Shown here piece after piece: positions 46,501 through 59,071 of a stretch of 64,000 nt of DNA. The first letter of the stretch is position 1, and each line of letters opens with the position of its first letter. Location of the stretch: assembly GCA_036346255.1 (NCBI GenBank), contig CM070619.1, positions 33,238,342-33,302,341 of the forward strand, written 5' to 3'. Position numbers and translations under genes: made by a program. Below the pieces are notes generated by a model. The model made no database searches. It was not told the DNA's origin and saw nothing but the letters and a program-made list of their open reading frames with translations. Origin of the DNA: Ampelocalamus luodianensis. Its lineage: Eukaryota; Streptophyta; Magnoliopsida; Poales; Poaceae.

Positions 46501-46692
46501 GGACTAAAGTTGCTTCTGACCAGGACGCTGGTTACGGTTTAGTTTTCAGTCTAGTGAACAAGTAAGTAGTCTTTACATTTTTAATTATGTTTGAGCATTT
46601 GCCTTCTTCTTTGTTAAGATTTTTTTTATTTTGCTCTTTTGGATAGGAAACTATTCCTTCTCCTACCATCACTTCTAATACTGGTGCCATAG
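43551..46692 (+). mobile_element. Degenerate TE-like region with short plus-strand ORFs
   Basis: No domain is certain. A GGGATAAAAGACTTCC TATA-like stretch at about 44357 is followed by pyrimidine-rich sequence, like an LTR promoter. Plus-strand ORFs at 45866-46084 and 46245-46565 are acidic; the second repeats the motif VVVEK and is rich in Thr, Glu and Val, without known catalytic residues. Such acidic, repeat-bearing ORFs occur in large non-autonomous Gypsy elements, but the assignment is a guess. No LTR pair was found. Confidence 0.3.
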
Positions 46693-49600
46693 TGTTGGGA
46701 CCCGGATTTACACATCCAAAACCCTATGTATATTCTGAACTTGTCCGAGATCAATAGATAGCTCACATAGGAAACATCGATGAAATACCATCCATTTATC
46801 GATTTAACTAAAAAGATCTCAAAATAACAAATAGTAATAATAACTGGACCTTATGGTCAATGTTTACTTAACATGCCACGTAGAGCTAAAGAAATAAATA
46901 AACTCTTGCAGTGGAACGGGAAAACTTGGAAAGGTCAATCAACACGCCCACAGGCAATCGAGTGGAGAACGCGTTCTAATCCGCAAAGTCTTCATAGTAC
47001 TCCTTCTCAAAAAAAAACTCTTGAGCAGCTTGACACTTTTCAACTAAGCGGTAAAGTTTTAAATCGTGAGTACATAAAGTAGTCAGCAAATCGTAGGGAA
47101 ATAGTATGCGAATAATATTCATGACATGCTTCACAAATGATTAGCTGTACGGTTCTTTTCTAGAAAGAAGTAGTGACGATAAATACGATAAATAGATTAA
47201 AATGCGTACTTGAAAAGAATAATAAATAAATAAACAATTACTTTGAAACAACCAATGAATTTTCCATTCACTTCCCAACCAAACCAATAAGTGAATTCCC
47301 CATTCACCAACCAACACAATCCACCATGTGAATTTCTCATTCACCAAACTAACATTATATTTATCATGTGAACTTCACATTCACACTCCGACACATTTTA
47401 TAAAGAAAATCTACCTTTATGTGAAATCCTTGAGCACGTCCATGACCACGAACAAGGCTGTTTAAACAATTTTAACTCTGCAGAGGTTTTACAGCTTTAC
47501 CCACAAGAGATGAATCAACTTATAATGTTCGTACACACACTTTCGAGGGTGTGTGACTAAGTGAATATCACAAGGACTTTATAAATCTTCTTCTTAACCC
47601 AACTCTGCCCACTAAGGTTTCGACACGAAATGTCTCAGCGACCAGACAGAGCCCCCCTCTTGCGCCATTGTGAGTATACGTCTATCTCGCAACTCACGCT
47701 TCCAAGACAGAACCGAAATTAAAATATTACTAATTAATTAGCCAGGTCCATCCATACTGAACATGTGGTTATACGACTAAGGCCCAGTTCAATGGCGCAC
47801 AAGATTAAGTCCTTGACAAATTACTCAAGCGAGTCTACCATAAACCCACAACATGCTGACCGTACCGCCTTTACTTCACAATCGCTCACCCGAGCGGAAA
47901 TTATTTTGTTCAACCAAGACCAATGACATACCCCGTTGTGGTACACAAATTTTAACAACAATGGCTACTCGCCACAATTCCATATCTCATTAAGTCAAAT
48001 TTAACATTATTATACATGTGATTATAAGCCCATCGTAACTAAGCATGACTAAGCATCTCTACAATACCCATATTGGTGATACGAATATGTCCAACTAAAA
48101 TTAACCATCCTATGATGACAAGTGATTCACGGTATTCAAATGTTCAATGAAGGTATAATGACAAATAGGTGATTAACTATTCCCAAAAGTAGTGATATAA
48201 AGATAGCATGTAATTGACATAAAACAACATACTTTTGAAATCACAGGTTCAATATGATCAAAGGACTACGACTTGCCTTGATTTTGGCTTTGCTTAGTTA
48301 CTACAATTGGATCGTCAAAGTTTGCTTCTGCTCCTGCTCCGTGAAACAAATCGTCTAACGAGAGAGAAAAACAGACGAAGCACAAATAAATCCAAAATAA
48401 ATTAAAATAAAATCCAAAAATAGTAAAACAACTCTAAAAAAACCTAATTTTAGATGAATTTAGGAATTTAAATGGGCTGAATCGGAGTTCGAATGAAGGA
48501 GAACGGACTCTCGTAAGATTTGCCAGAAAGGAAAAAGAAGAGAGAAAAGAATATTCTCTGGAATATTCCTTTGGCTGAAAAAAAGAATTTGGAACTTACA
48601 AGTGGGGCCCACCTGTAAGTGAGAGAGATGAAATCATGGAATGACATGTGGGACAAATTGTAAGTCACAGAACCCGAGAGGAAGAGAGAATGACAAAGGG
48701 GTCCCACCTTCATAGAGAGAAAAGAGAGTTACAGAGAAGGAAAACAGGGAAACTTGGTTGACGGAAATGGCAAGCTGTGGCGATGGTGACCGAAGGCAAG
48801 GCAGGTGGCAATGAGTGGCAAAACGGGTTCCCGGGGATGAGGGGAACACAAGGATGGCAGTGGCTCGGCAAGACCGGCAATGAGGTGGTTACGGTAGTGA
48901 CATTGGCTGCGAGGTGGCTCATGGGTAGCGGCGAAATCGATGATGCACTAGCGTCTGAAGAGAACCGAGAGGAGCACAAGATAGGCGGCAACTTGGGGAA
49001 CACAGAGCACCTGGGAATGGTCGAAGAATAACCAGAGCAGCGACAGGACGGTGGCTTGAGGAAGAGAAGAAGGGTGACGATGGTGGAGCACTTCGGTGAT
49101 GGAGAAGCAACGAGGAGGTGGGGGATCAGAAGAGAAAGATGAGAGGCTTGAGGTGACGCACATGGAAACACGTGGGCACTCAGCGATGACAAGATCGGGT
49201 GCAGAGGCAGTGGCTGGTTTTGGGGACGAAGATGGAGATGGTGGTACGATGCTATTCCGCGGATGTCATCGAGAGCATGACGTAGAATGTCTTGAGGCAA
49301 TTCTGAAGGTGGCGATGATGCGGGCAGAGGACCATTGACATCGATGCAATCCAACGAGAATCCAACGAGAATGAGCTTTGTTGGCGCATGGTTTGTCGAT
49401 GAAATCCGACGAGATGGAGATTAAATCAATGAAGTAGACTTGGTTCTTCAGACGAGGATGGCGAGGCGAAGATAATGACGCAGGAGGCGCACTTGTATAG
49501 ACCCAGGAAGGGAGTATCCAAGACAAGGACAGTAATGAGTCATCTCAGACATGGACATGGGCACAGAGTCACAGTCGGGGACAGGATGGAGAAGATGCAC

Positions 49601-50049
49601 ATGTGGCAGTTGGCAAAGACTGACAAGGCGGGGCCACAAGGCAGAGGAAGAAAAGGAAAGGAAGGAGGTGGCCAAGCTGTAGGTTGGGCCAGAGAAAGAA
49701 AAGAGATGGCCAAGGAAAAAGGAAAAGGCCCAAGAGGAAAAAGAGAGTCTATGCGAAGGGAAAAAATCCGAAATAAGGAATTTCTGAGTTTTATAAAATA
49801 GAATTAAATAGAACCGAGTTCAAATAAATAGCAAATAAATTCTAAAAATTCCACAAAAAATGCCAAAAAATTCTCTAGAACACAAGGAACTCAAATAAAA
49901 CAACTTTTTAATTGAAGTTTACATTATTCACATTAAATTATTTTGATTTCTAAAAATTCAAATTAAGCTTGGACTTAAACAAGAAAAAAACAAATGGTTA
50001 CTTTTATTTTTAAAAGCTTCAAAAATATTCCAAAATTTGGGATGTTACA
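46693..50049 (-). repeat. 3' LTR of the gag-only Gypsy element
   Basis: 3357 bp, from TGTAACATCCCAAATTTTGG at 50049 to AAATCCGGGTCCCAACA at 46693. It has the same general start and end as the solo LTRs in this window but only patchy similarity inside. ORFs at 48710-49354 (minus) and 49475-49801 (plus) are composition artefacts of the U3 region and have no domain. Confidence 0.88.
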
Positions 50050-50066
50050 AATCTACCCCCTTAAAA
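50050..50066 (-). other. Polypurine tract of the gag-only Gypsy element
   Basis: CTTTTAAGGGGGTAGATT on the minus strand precedes TGTAACATCCC, with the GAATCTCAGGGACGAGATTC motif just upstream, as in the neighbouring Gypsy element. Confidence 0.88.
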
Positions 50067-50189
50067 GGAATCTCGTCCCTGAGATTCGGACTGACTAAAG
50101 AATAGGTTCAAAACTCAACTTTGTTCACTCTTCCAAATAGAATTTTCTTATGAGTAAAACAAAGCTATAACTAACGCTGGGCTAACTTA

Positions 50190-51062
50190 AGGACTTACCC
50201 GGACTGATGTTCTGAATAGTTTGAACTTCTTCTGCAGTGACATGATTCAATTATCCTCTTGCTGAAGTTGACGGAGTTCTGGTAGCTTGACTTGGAGTCT
50301 GAGGCATTCCTCTTCCTACTCCTGGCAAAGAAGTACTGGCTGGTGTAACTCCCAAATTGAAAGAAATTGGTGTCGGCCTTTGCTTCTGCGGACATTTGTT
50401 GGCATAATAACCTATCTCATGGTAGTTGAAACATGTAACTCCTGTAGCTAGATTGTTGGTCCTTTGAGATTGACGATTGTTGCTGTTGTTGATACTACGA
50501 ATTCATGATTTCACTGAATGAGATACTGGTACAGGGGTTATGAATACAATAGATGAATTACTAGAACGAACAGGCTGCTGAGCATTAGTTCTGGCTCTCT
50601 ATAGATGATTCAGAAGAACTCCATGTTGTATCATCTTTCTTTTGCAAGACTCTTCCAACTCATGAAGAGAATCTTCCATGAGTACGGTTTTATCTACCAT
50701 ATGTTGAAAATCCACATAATCATTTCCAATAACTTTCAATTTTAGATAGGGATTAAGTCCACGCTTGAATCACTTCTGACGTGCACTATCTGTAGCAACA
50801 TCTTCTGAAGCATAGCGAGAAAGTTGAGTGAACTTGTTGAGATACTCAATGACATGTTTCCTTGTTGTAGATCACGAAAATCATTCTTCTTCATTTCCAC
50901 TATACCATCTGGAACATGTGCTTGATGAAAAGCTGCCAAAAATTCTTTCCAAGTAATAGCTTGTGAATTCTCATGAGTTGTAGTATAGTTCTCAAACCAT
51001 TCTGCGGTTGTACCTTCAACTGATGTGAAGCATAAAGAAACTTCTCATGATCATTGCATTGG
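50190..51062 (-). pseudogene. Gypsy gag, C-terminal part
   Basis: Readable minus-strand blocks include a capsid-like stretch (AAFHQAHVPDGIVEMKKNDF then DLQQGN at 50939-50860) and a damaged zinc knuckle, CFNYHEIGYYANKC. In the knuckle the second cysteine and the histidine are tyrosine, so zinc binding is lost. It ends with a serine/threonine-rich tail. Several stops and frame changes occur. The sequence is cut at 51062 by a solo LTR and resumes at 54109. Confidence 0.88.
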
Positions 51063-54000
51063 TGTAAGATCGAGGAGGCCGACTAGAGGGGGGTGAATAG
51101 GCGGTTTTAAAATCTTTTGGCTAAAACCAAGTTTTATGTGAAATTATAAATCAATTCGGTTTTGCAAAATTAAAGCCTAAAATAACTAATCTTTACTAAG
51201 TGCACCAATAATAAAAGACTATAGACAAGATAGCAAACATACAAAGATAATAAAGCAATTTATTTATAGGAATGTAAATTACACGAAGTAAAGCATAAGA
51301 GAACAAACCACAATGACACAAGAATGTTTTTACCGTGGTGTCGCACAAGAGAACAAACCACAATGACACAAGGATGTTTTTACCGTGGTGTTCGGAGACT
51401 TGCCGGTCTCCCCTAATCCACATAGAGGTAAGCCCAAACCAATTGGATTGGCTCCACGAATTAAGCCAAACACTTCGATCCACTCGGGATTGCTCTTCCT
51501 CCACTCTGGAGATGGCGAGCACCAAACCACTCACAACACGTCGGGCCTTCTCATAAGCTTCTTGAGAAGATCATCGGACCACGACGCCTCCACGCCATCT
51601 AGGTGTCGGCAAACACCAAGAGTAATAAGCCCAAGCCCCTTGCTTGACTCTCACCTCGTGCAACGAATGCACAAGCTCAAATGGATACAAAATCCAATTC
51701 TAGATGCAACACATGCAACTAGAGACCTCTCTCCTTGCCCACAAGGTGCAACACATGCACAATTGAGAGGAGAGGCTCATACTAGCTCAAGAGAGTGAAA
51801 TAGAGTGCCAAAGGTTGTCTCTCAATCGACCAAAGGGGTATTTATAGCCCCCACAATAAAAACTAGCCGTTTGGAGATGAAACAACCTAAAAACCAGCCG
51901 TTACAGCATTGGTGTGGTACTACCGCAGTGCAAACCGCGGTACTACCTTTATGCGGTAGTACCTCTCTTATAAGGGCGGTAGTTCCGCAACCTATTTTTC
52001 AACACAGACGACACTCGGTAAAAAGGTCAAAACTTTTGTCTCCAATATCGAATTGAGTGATCTTGGACTCTATTGAAAGATTATTTGGAGGGCTACACAA
52101 CCCACCTGATTGAATGATCTCAAACACATTAGATCAATGCAGAAAGCACAAGAACTTCAGAGAGTCACAACCATGGTCTAAGTCCAAGGAAATAGCACCA
52201 ATCAATCTTAGACCATGTCAAGGGAATACACATGAATCCCAACAATTTGCAAAAACACATTTGCAAACTTAGATCATGCCATAAGGAGTAGAAATATGGA
52301 CTTCAACTATTTGCAAAACAGATTTGCAAAGTATAGTCACATGTTACAAGGATTAGACACATGAGCCTCGACTATTTGCAAACCATATTCGCAAATAATA
52401 GCATCATGCCACGATGAGCTAGACCAAGCGAGATTGAGCTATCAACACATGATGAGACTCAAGCTACTAGGCAAGACCTCTCTTAATAGTACGACAATCT
52501 ATACTAGCAATCTGGTCTTGCAACCAAACACCAAGACCGGTAAAAGACTAGGAACACATCCTTAGCCCTAGCTAGTCATACCTTTGCCTTGAGCATCTTC
52601 TTGAATCTTGATGACACACATCTTTACTTCAAGTCCGGGTCATTGTCTTGATATGCATCATCCTATACTTGACCTTCATCAGTACATGATGTGTCTTCTC
52701 TTGACTTAATGATCAACTCATGATCATCTCCTCTTCGACGTCTTCATATGTATCAACACATGATACATCATCTTCTTGAGCCTTGACTTGATGACGATCA
52801 ACTCATGATGCCAACCAAAGTCTTCATCACCCAAGAACATAACCTATTCATCCAACTCATGGAAAATGTTAGTCCCTCAATGATTAATATTAATTATCAA
52901 GATATACCTACATTAAATGCTTCTAAACAAGCCATTACTTTCAGGTGCGGTACTACCATCATTGATCATGCGGTAGTTCCGCTCTTCGGTAGTTCCGCAA
53001 AGACAACACCGGTACTACCATACTTCTAAGAGAGCAAAAGGTGTCTCTCTGGAAAATACGTACCTCACGAAGAATCAGAACTTCCGGTGTGTGGCAGTTC
53101 CGCTCAAACAACAGCGATACTACCGCTCTTCCAAAAGAGCAACAAATGCCTCTCTGGAAAACACGTACCGCCACTTAGGTTCAGTACAACCGGTGCGCGG
53201 CAGTTCCACTCAAAGAATTGCGGTACTATCGTGATGCGGTAGTTCTGCCAAAATAACTCCGGTACTACTGCTTCATAAGAGCGACTGGACCAACTCACCT
53301 GATCGGACTGGCCACGTGGACCGCTCAGATTTGTTTGAACATTTGGACCACGCCTTTTGACCACACGATTGGTTGATATGTTCGGACGGTCCGAACGTTC
53401 ACCAGTAGTTCCGCTAAAGGATTTGCGGTCATACCACTACGCGGTAATTCCGCCACATAAACTTTGGTACTACCGCACATCGGTAGTACCGCTTACCAAA
53501 TACGGTCATACCGCTTTCCACTAAGCTTCTTCCAAAAGCTTTTCGAAATGCAATGCATGACTCCTTTGACTTGAGCCATGTAAATCTTTTGTCACCTTTG
53601 CATTTTTCTTTTCATGTCATCATTCAAACTCCGGGACTAAGCTTGTAAAATATCTTACACACACATTAGTCTCATAACATAATTGCAAATAGTTGAATAT
53701 AAAGTAATATGAGTATATATGAACTGCACAAGTTTTATATACTCAAAAGATATGTTTCAAAGTAGAGATCCCCAATATATGTGGATAAAAGAATATAGAT
53801 CAATACTAATGAAACCACAAGACATAGAGTGAACTCCCCATAAATGTGTGCATACACGAATGTGTAATAAAAACATATGCACATATTCAAGTTAAACTTT
53901 TAGTAGAGTTCAACCTATATTTTTGATCCGAGGAATGCAACGAGATATAGGAATATGATATTGAATGCATACCTCCATGATTTTCACCTTTTTATCCAAT

Positions 54001-54108
54001 TGAGACTAAACAATAGGTATAACAATAGAAGTGTTAGTCTCACAAATAGATTTATCATTAATCACCAAAATACTCTATTAACTCACAATGGCAGGTCTAG
54101 ATTCTTCA
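51063..54108 (-). mobile_element. Solo LTR with GCGGTAGTACCGC palindromes, target duplication ATTGG
   Basis: 3046 bp from TGTAAGATCGAGGAGG to GATTCTTCA, flanked by ATTGG at 51058-51062 and 54109-54113. On the minus strand it has GGGGGCTATAAATACCCC at about 51850 and ends with CTATTCACCCCCCTCTAGT. It carries many palindromic GCGGTAGTACCGC / GCGGTAGTTCCGC motifs (51910-51990, 52945-53015, 53215-53280, 53400-53515). These traits resemble Sirevirus (Copia, Maximus-like) LTRs of grasses. It lies inside a gag codon stretch of the Gypsy element. Confidence 0.9.
51296..51392 (+). repeat. Tandem duplication of about 50 bp in the solo LTR
   Basis: AAGAGAACAAACCACAATGA to TTTTTACCGTGGTGT occurs twice in a row (from about 51296 and about 51346), differing at one base. 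It lies in the U5 part of the LTR. Confidence 0.85.
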
Positions 54109-54113
54109 ATTGG

Positions 54114-54181
54114 GCAATAGCGAGCTTTTTCTCAATAAAGCGAAGCTAATCTTATGCTTCCAAAGGTTCTTGTGAATGAGA
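54114..54181 (-). pseudogene. Gypsy gag, middle fragment between two solo LTRs
   Basis: This 68-bp island continues the gag frame: on the minus strand it reads SHSQEPLEA, a stop, D, a stop, then LRFIEKKLAIAQ. The two stops lie where related gags have acidic and tryptophan residues. The frame joins exactly to 51062 when the ATTGG-flanked LTR is discounted. Confidence 0.85.
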
Positions 54182-54186
54182 AAACG

Positions 54187-57100
54187 TGTTAGGACCCGGG
54201 GTATTTAACTCGTAATACTTAACCTTACAAATGGTTCTAGTATTACCAATCAAATATCCTAGACCTCGATGGATATGTACTTCCCAGAATTACAGTACAT
54301 ATACATTTTTACAAAAACATGCATCATTTCCATACAAGATTACAATACCGAGTCTAAGCAAAAGGCTTACATAATAGAGTTATTACAAAAGGGGCCGACC
54401 GGCCAAATTACACAATACCAACAGAAGGAACAGCGGAAGCAAAATGCCATAAGATGTCGATAACCAAAAGCCAACCGGTTTGCCATTTACCCATACGACA
54501 ACCGACCGGGTCGCCAAGCTAATCGTCCAACACGTAGTCTGTCTCACAAAAGCTAACCCCTTGGGGGTCAACTTCCTCTGCAACAATAAAGCAATGCAAC
54601 TGAGTACAAAAAATATACTCGCAAGACTTACGAGTAACAAGCCTATACATAGCTACATGCAAGCTGAAACAAAGGAGATGGTCATATGGTTCATTGGACG
54701 CATAAAGCAATTTTCATTTGTAATATTGTAATAGATTGAAGGCAATTTGACAAATCTATTTTTAATTGTTGAAATAACAGCGAGACAACAACAAATAATA
54801 TAAATAACAACCAAGAGGTGACTAACCCAATAGCCACCATAGCATAGCATGAATTCCCCATTCGTACCACCCAATTCAAGTTTTAATTGAAAAGGTTATA
54901 GTCTAATTCTTGGACGACCTTACCAAGCATGTCCATAACCTAGGGCAAGGCTATTCGAATAGATTGAACCATGCAGGGGTGTACCAATGTACCCACATGT
55001 CAGACTGCCTTCTTGCCAATCTATTTAGCACACTTCCTTTGGTGTGCCGGCATGGCTAAGTCCTATGAGACGCTTTTCAATATTGTGTATTAACTACGAG
55101 TCGCCCATATAGATAGAAACCCATATGTTGCATTAGAGTCATTGTAAAGCCGGGAGTCAACTACCCATATAGGGTAAAGCAACCGGACAACTACAATACC
55201 CCTCAGTGTGGAGAACCTAGAAAGGATTCCACTCCCGTGCATTCAACACATAAACACAATCCTCATTTTACTACAACACAACACACACCCACATCCTCCC
55301 GTGACTCAGAGCCAACACCCGCCAAAGTACTAAGTCAAGAGAGGTCCCATATCCCTCTCATGTGGTTAGCACCTAAAAGTGCTTGGATCAGTGATACAAG
55401 TAATTCGGTTCTTGTTGACTCATGCACCAATCATTCATACCTAAAAGCACACCATCTTACCATTGCGCCCAAGTCTAAAATATTTTATTTTCAGTTTTAG
55501 TTTTCTCAAAGTAACATAGCACAAGTTGCTGGACATAAGGTCATAATATGATTTGTGTGATCAAAGTTATCGACTAAGTCGATAACCGCCCAATTCTACC
55601 GTTCTAAGCATTTCTAAGCAACAACAACTCGTTCTACAAGCTAAGTTACAAGGGCTCATCCAACGAACCCTAAATCATAGTGGATACCCTAGGCTCAGTA
55701 GTAGAGGATGGACATTTACCTACAGATTATGCATCTAAAGCATCAACTAATCGAACGATAATATAATAGCAAAATAGAGTATGCATACATAGCTTTTGCA
55801 AACAAGATATTAGACTTTAAAAATAATAGGAGCAATATGATCAAATAAATTTTAACATCTTCTGACCTTGCTGGAGATCACTATCTTGCTGCAGAGGATC
55901 ACTCTCGTACTCAATAAACTCATCGGAACCTATCGCAAGAACGAGAAAATCCAATAAGAACGAATGACACCGAAAAAGACTCAAAAACCAAAGTCAACCA
56001 AAATTCATGAAATTTACAAAAAAAGGTAAAGCAAGATTTTAAATGAATTTAGCAACAAGAATCAATCGATTTGGATAAAGCATGCAAAAGTTACAGCATC
56101 AACAATTCTGATCGAGCAGAAAATTTCAATTGATTAGCTTTTTGTTACTATTCATTGCATAAATTTCTAGAAGGTTGGTGAACATGAAAATTTTATGGTA
56201 GATAGAGCACAATATTCTAAGCACAACAAAAATTAGTTCACTTAATTTGGAGTTAAAATGAATTTCTTATGATTTTACCAAGTTATGAAAGTAGTGCACA
56301 ATTAATTTGGTAGAACAAGATTTTTAGAAGCAAAGACATACTTAAAACCTATTCTACACTAAAGCATAGCAACAGAGGATTCTAACAAATTTTAGTTTAC
56401 GCAATTTGGAGTTACAGAGAATTACTAATGCATTTTCCAAGCTAACTCAATTTTTAGAGCAACAATTAATGCTAAACAAGATAATACAACTAACACAATT
56501 TTTCTGGTATGGAACAAGGTTCAAACGATTTTTAGATTAAAGTTCAGTTAAACAGGGAATTAACAAGATTTGAATCGTTCAAAAAGGAGTTAAACGGATT
56601 ACTTAAGCCATTTTGAAGTTTAACACAATTTACAGTTCACAAATAAAAGACAAACTGGATTTTCTCATTAACCCTTAACGTGGAAAACTCTCGGCCGTTG
56701 AGATTGAATCGAACGGCTCAACGAACGGGGCAAACGACCACGCGAACGGCCCAAACACTCCTGGTGTTAGATCAACATCAGACGGTCTACAAGGAAAAGA
56801 CATTCGGAAGGCCCGAGCATCCCACGAGATCTGAGACGTAGATCTCAAAATGGACGGTCCAAGATCACTACGCGCTGCGCACGCACCAGGGTTTAAGTGT
56901 GTGGGCCCACATGACAGTGGTCGTAGCCAAGGGGGGTGATCTTTGCAAAAGGGCTGAGAGGGTGGTCTTGGCTAAAGGCCAAGGGGGTGGTCTTTGCAAA
57001 AGACCAAGAGGGTGGTCTTTGCAAAAAGGCTGAGAGGGTGGTCTTTGCAAAAGACTCAGAAGGTGATCTTTGCAAAAAGACCAAGGGGTGGTCTTTGCAA

Positions 57101-58986
57101 AAGACCCAGGAGGGTGGTCTTGGCTTACGACAACGGGTTTTCATGTACTGCACGATTTGCCCGGTGGCTCGCTTCCCGCGACTCTGGTCACTGCGGGGCG
57201 AACTAAGGGTAGAAATGGGTTCACAATAGCATTGCGCAACTACTGGTGGAGGTGGTGACACCAGAGGAGGACCATACCGGCGGCTAGCCGGAGATGGCCG
57301 GCGCTAAAGGTACGGCAAAAAGAAAGAACGACAAGGAGCTCTGCATTGTCCAAGAAAGCGGGTGCCCAAGCTTTCTAGGGACTAACTGAGGCTACCTGGA
57401 TGCTGGAGAGGTTCAGGGATGGCCGGAGAAGCTCTAGCGACGAAGTCCAATACCGGCGCTGGGGAAGACAATGTGGAGAAGACGGTCTGAGCAAAAAGAA
57501 GAGGACTGGGTAGTAAGGATAGCTTCAATAAGGCTCAAAGATGGTTCATAAGCAAGCAATTGAAGAGAGGAGGTCCTTACCGGAGTTGAGGAAGAAAGGG
57601 ATGAACTTCAGCCGAAAAGAAACAAAACCCAAATTTGATGATTCTTGTGAAGGCAATTCAAAATTGAGTTAGGGGAAATGATTTAGATGATGAGGGGAGC
57701 AAAGTGATGCGAAAAGATGAGCAAGGGAATCACTGAATCACCAGCGACGATGACGGACCTTGTCGGCCGACAATGGCGATTTGGGGATTCTCTGTGGTTT
57801 GAGGTCAAACAAGCAGAGAGGAGCTAAGGTGGTACTGTAAAGGAATGCATGGAGGAACTTAAGGGCTATTTATAGCTAGAGGTCCAAGGTTAAAGAAAGG
57901 ACAAAGCTTCAAGGTGAGCTCGGTTCATGGCTCTGCCATGGACGAGCTTGAGAAGATGGGGGCAGATGCGAGCGCGACCTTGAGGGCGAAAACACAGGCG
58001 GGCATTAATGATCAGGGACAAGGAGCCGTTGAAGGTGACGCATGCGGGTTGACAAAATGCCCTCCATGCCCTGGCGCTCTAGCACACAGGCACGGCCGCA
58101 CGAGGAAGAAGATGACCAAGACCAGCGAGGGCCCATAGTCAGCGAGACGCACCAAAGTGGCTCGGTCGAAAAAGAAAGAGAGGGTTGGGTTGAGTTAAGA
58201 GATTGAGTCAAAAGGTTTTGATGGTTGGATCAGAAATGGACGGCTCAGATTAAAAGTAATGCTCGGAGGTCCAAAACATTCAAAGCAATCTTAGCGGTCC
58301 GATGGGAATTGAACGGCTCAGATTGAGATGGACTCTCGGACGGTCCAAACACCCACTTAGATCTGAACAATTGAAAGGAAATCCAATGGTCCAAAAGAAA
58401 AGCGCCAACTTGAACGGGCCCGAGTGCAGTTAAGTTGGTTGGGCTCAACCAAGAGTGTGAGTCCAACTCAAACCCAAACAACCACCTTTAACTAGGGTTT
58501 TAAATTGAAGATGAAACTTTGAGGAATTTTTAAATGGAGCTACACAACTCCAAAAATTCCAAATTTTTTACAGGAAGTGCCCAACTCCAGGATTGACCTT
58601 GTATAAAACTTTCAGAGGTTTTGATGCAAAGCATTTTTGCCCAAAAATTTCTCAAGGTACTGATCTAGGGTTTGACGGAGAGTCAAACTGGTTTGACTGG
58701 CCTCTTAAAATATTCAATTAATTTCTAAAAATTATGAAATTTTTCAGAGGAGTCACACAGAAGTCCTAGAACCAAGGAAAAATATTTCCAGAGGATGATC
58801 ACAAGATTATCCAGAAAAGTTTCAAAGGGTTAAGACTTAGGTTAAAAGAAGCTTGTGGTTTTGAATTCCCATAATTCCTTTACAAGAATCTTCAGAAAAT
58901 TCAAACAACAATAAGATGCAAGAAAAGTTTTAATTTCTTCACATTTTCTTACATTTGAAACACAAGCTAAGATTTGGGATGTTACA
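54187..58986 (-). mobile_element. Solo giant LTR (copy B), target duplication AAACG
   Basis: 4800 bp; on the minus strand it starts TGTAACATCCCAAATCTTAG (58986) and ends CCCGGGTCCTAACA (54187). AAACG flanks it at 54182-54186 and 58987-58991. It matches LTR copy A (1-1310) at about 90% over the 3' end and copy C more weakly. CTATAAATAGCCC near 57878 (minus) is the promoter TATA. ORFs inside, including 55237-55500 and those at 56868-57261, do not encode domains. No internal region remains. Confidence 0.93.
56936..57125 (-). repeat. 25-26 bp minisatellite in U3 of LTR copy B
   Basis: About seven to eight units of GGGTGGTCTTTGCAAAAGAC followed by a variable CAAGA or TGAGA. It is read through by ORFs on both strands (repeats of PFCKDHPLG and VVFAK type). 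Copy C has no such array at the matching place. Confidence 0.88.
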
Positions 58987-58991
58987 AAACG

Positions 58992-59066
58992 TAGGCGGAC
59001 GAGTTCTCATATATTATGATAACTTTGAGTGTTGATGAACTGGCGTGAAACAGCTGTTTCGGGAAG
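58992..59066 (-). pseudogene. Gypsy gag, N-terminal-side fragment between two solo LTRs
   Basis: On the minus strand the 3' end of this 75-bp island encodes TRPPT immediately before the fragment at 54181, with the frame kept across the AAACG insertion. The rest is a hydrophobic and basic stretch broken by one frame change. Confidence 0.7.
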
Positions 59067-59071
59067 TTAAT

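Noticed and set aside
51905..53520. Repeated GCGGTAGTACCGC motifs resembling a repeat-spacer array
   Set aside because: Spacing is irregular, the repeats are short palindromes and the context is a plant LTR, so this is not a CRISPR array.
55237..55500. ORF also seen at 1-261 on the other strand, suggesting a conserved gene
   Set aside because: Both are inside copies of the same LTR; conservation is that of the repeat, with no domain.
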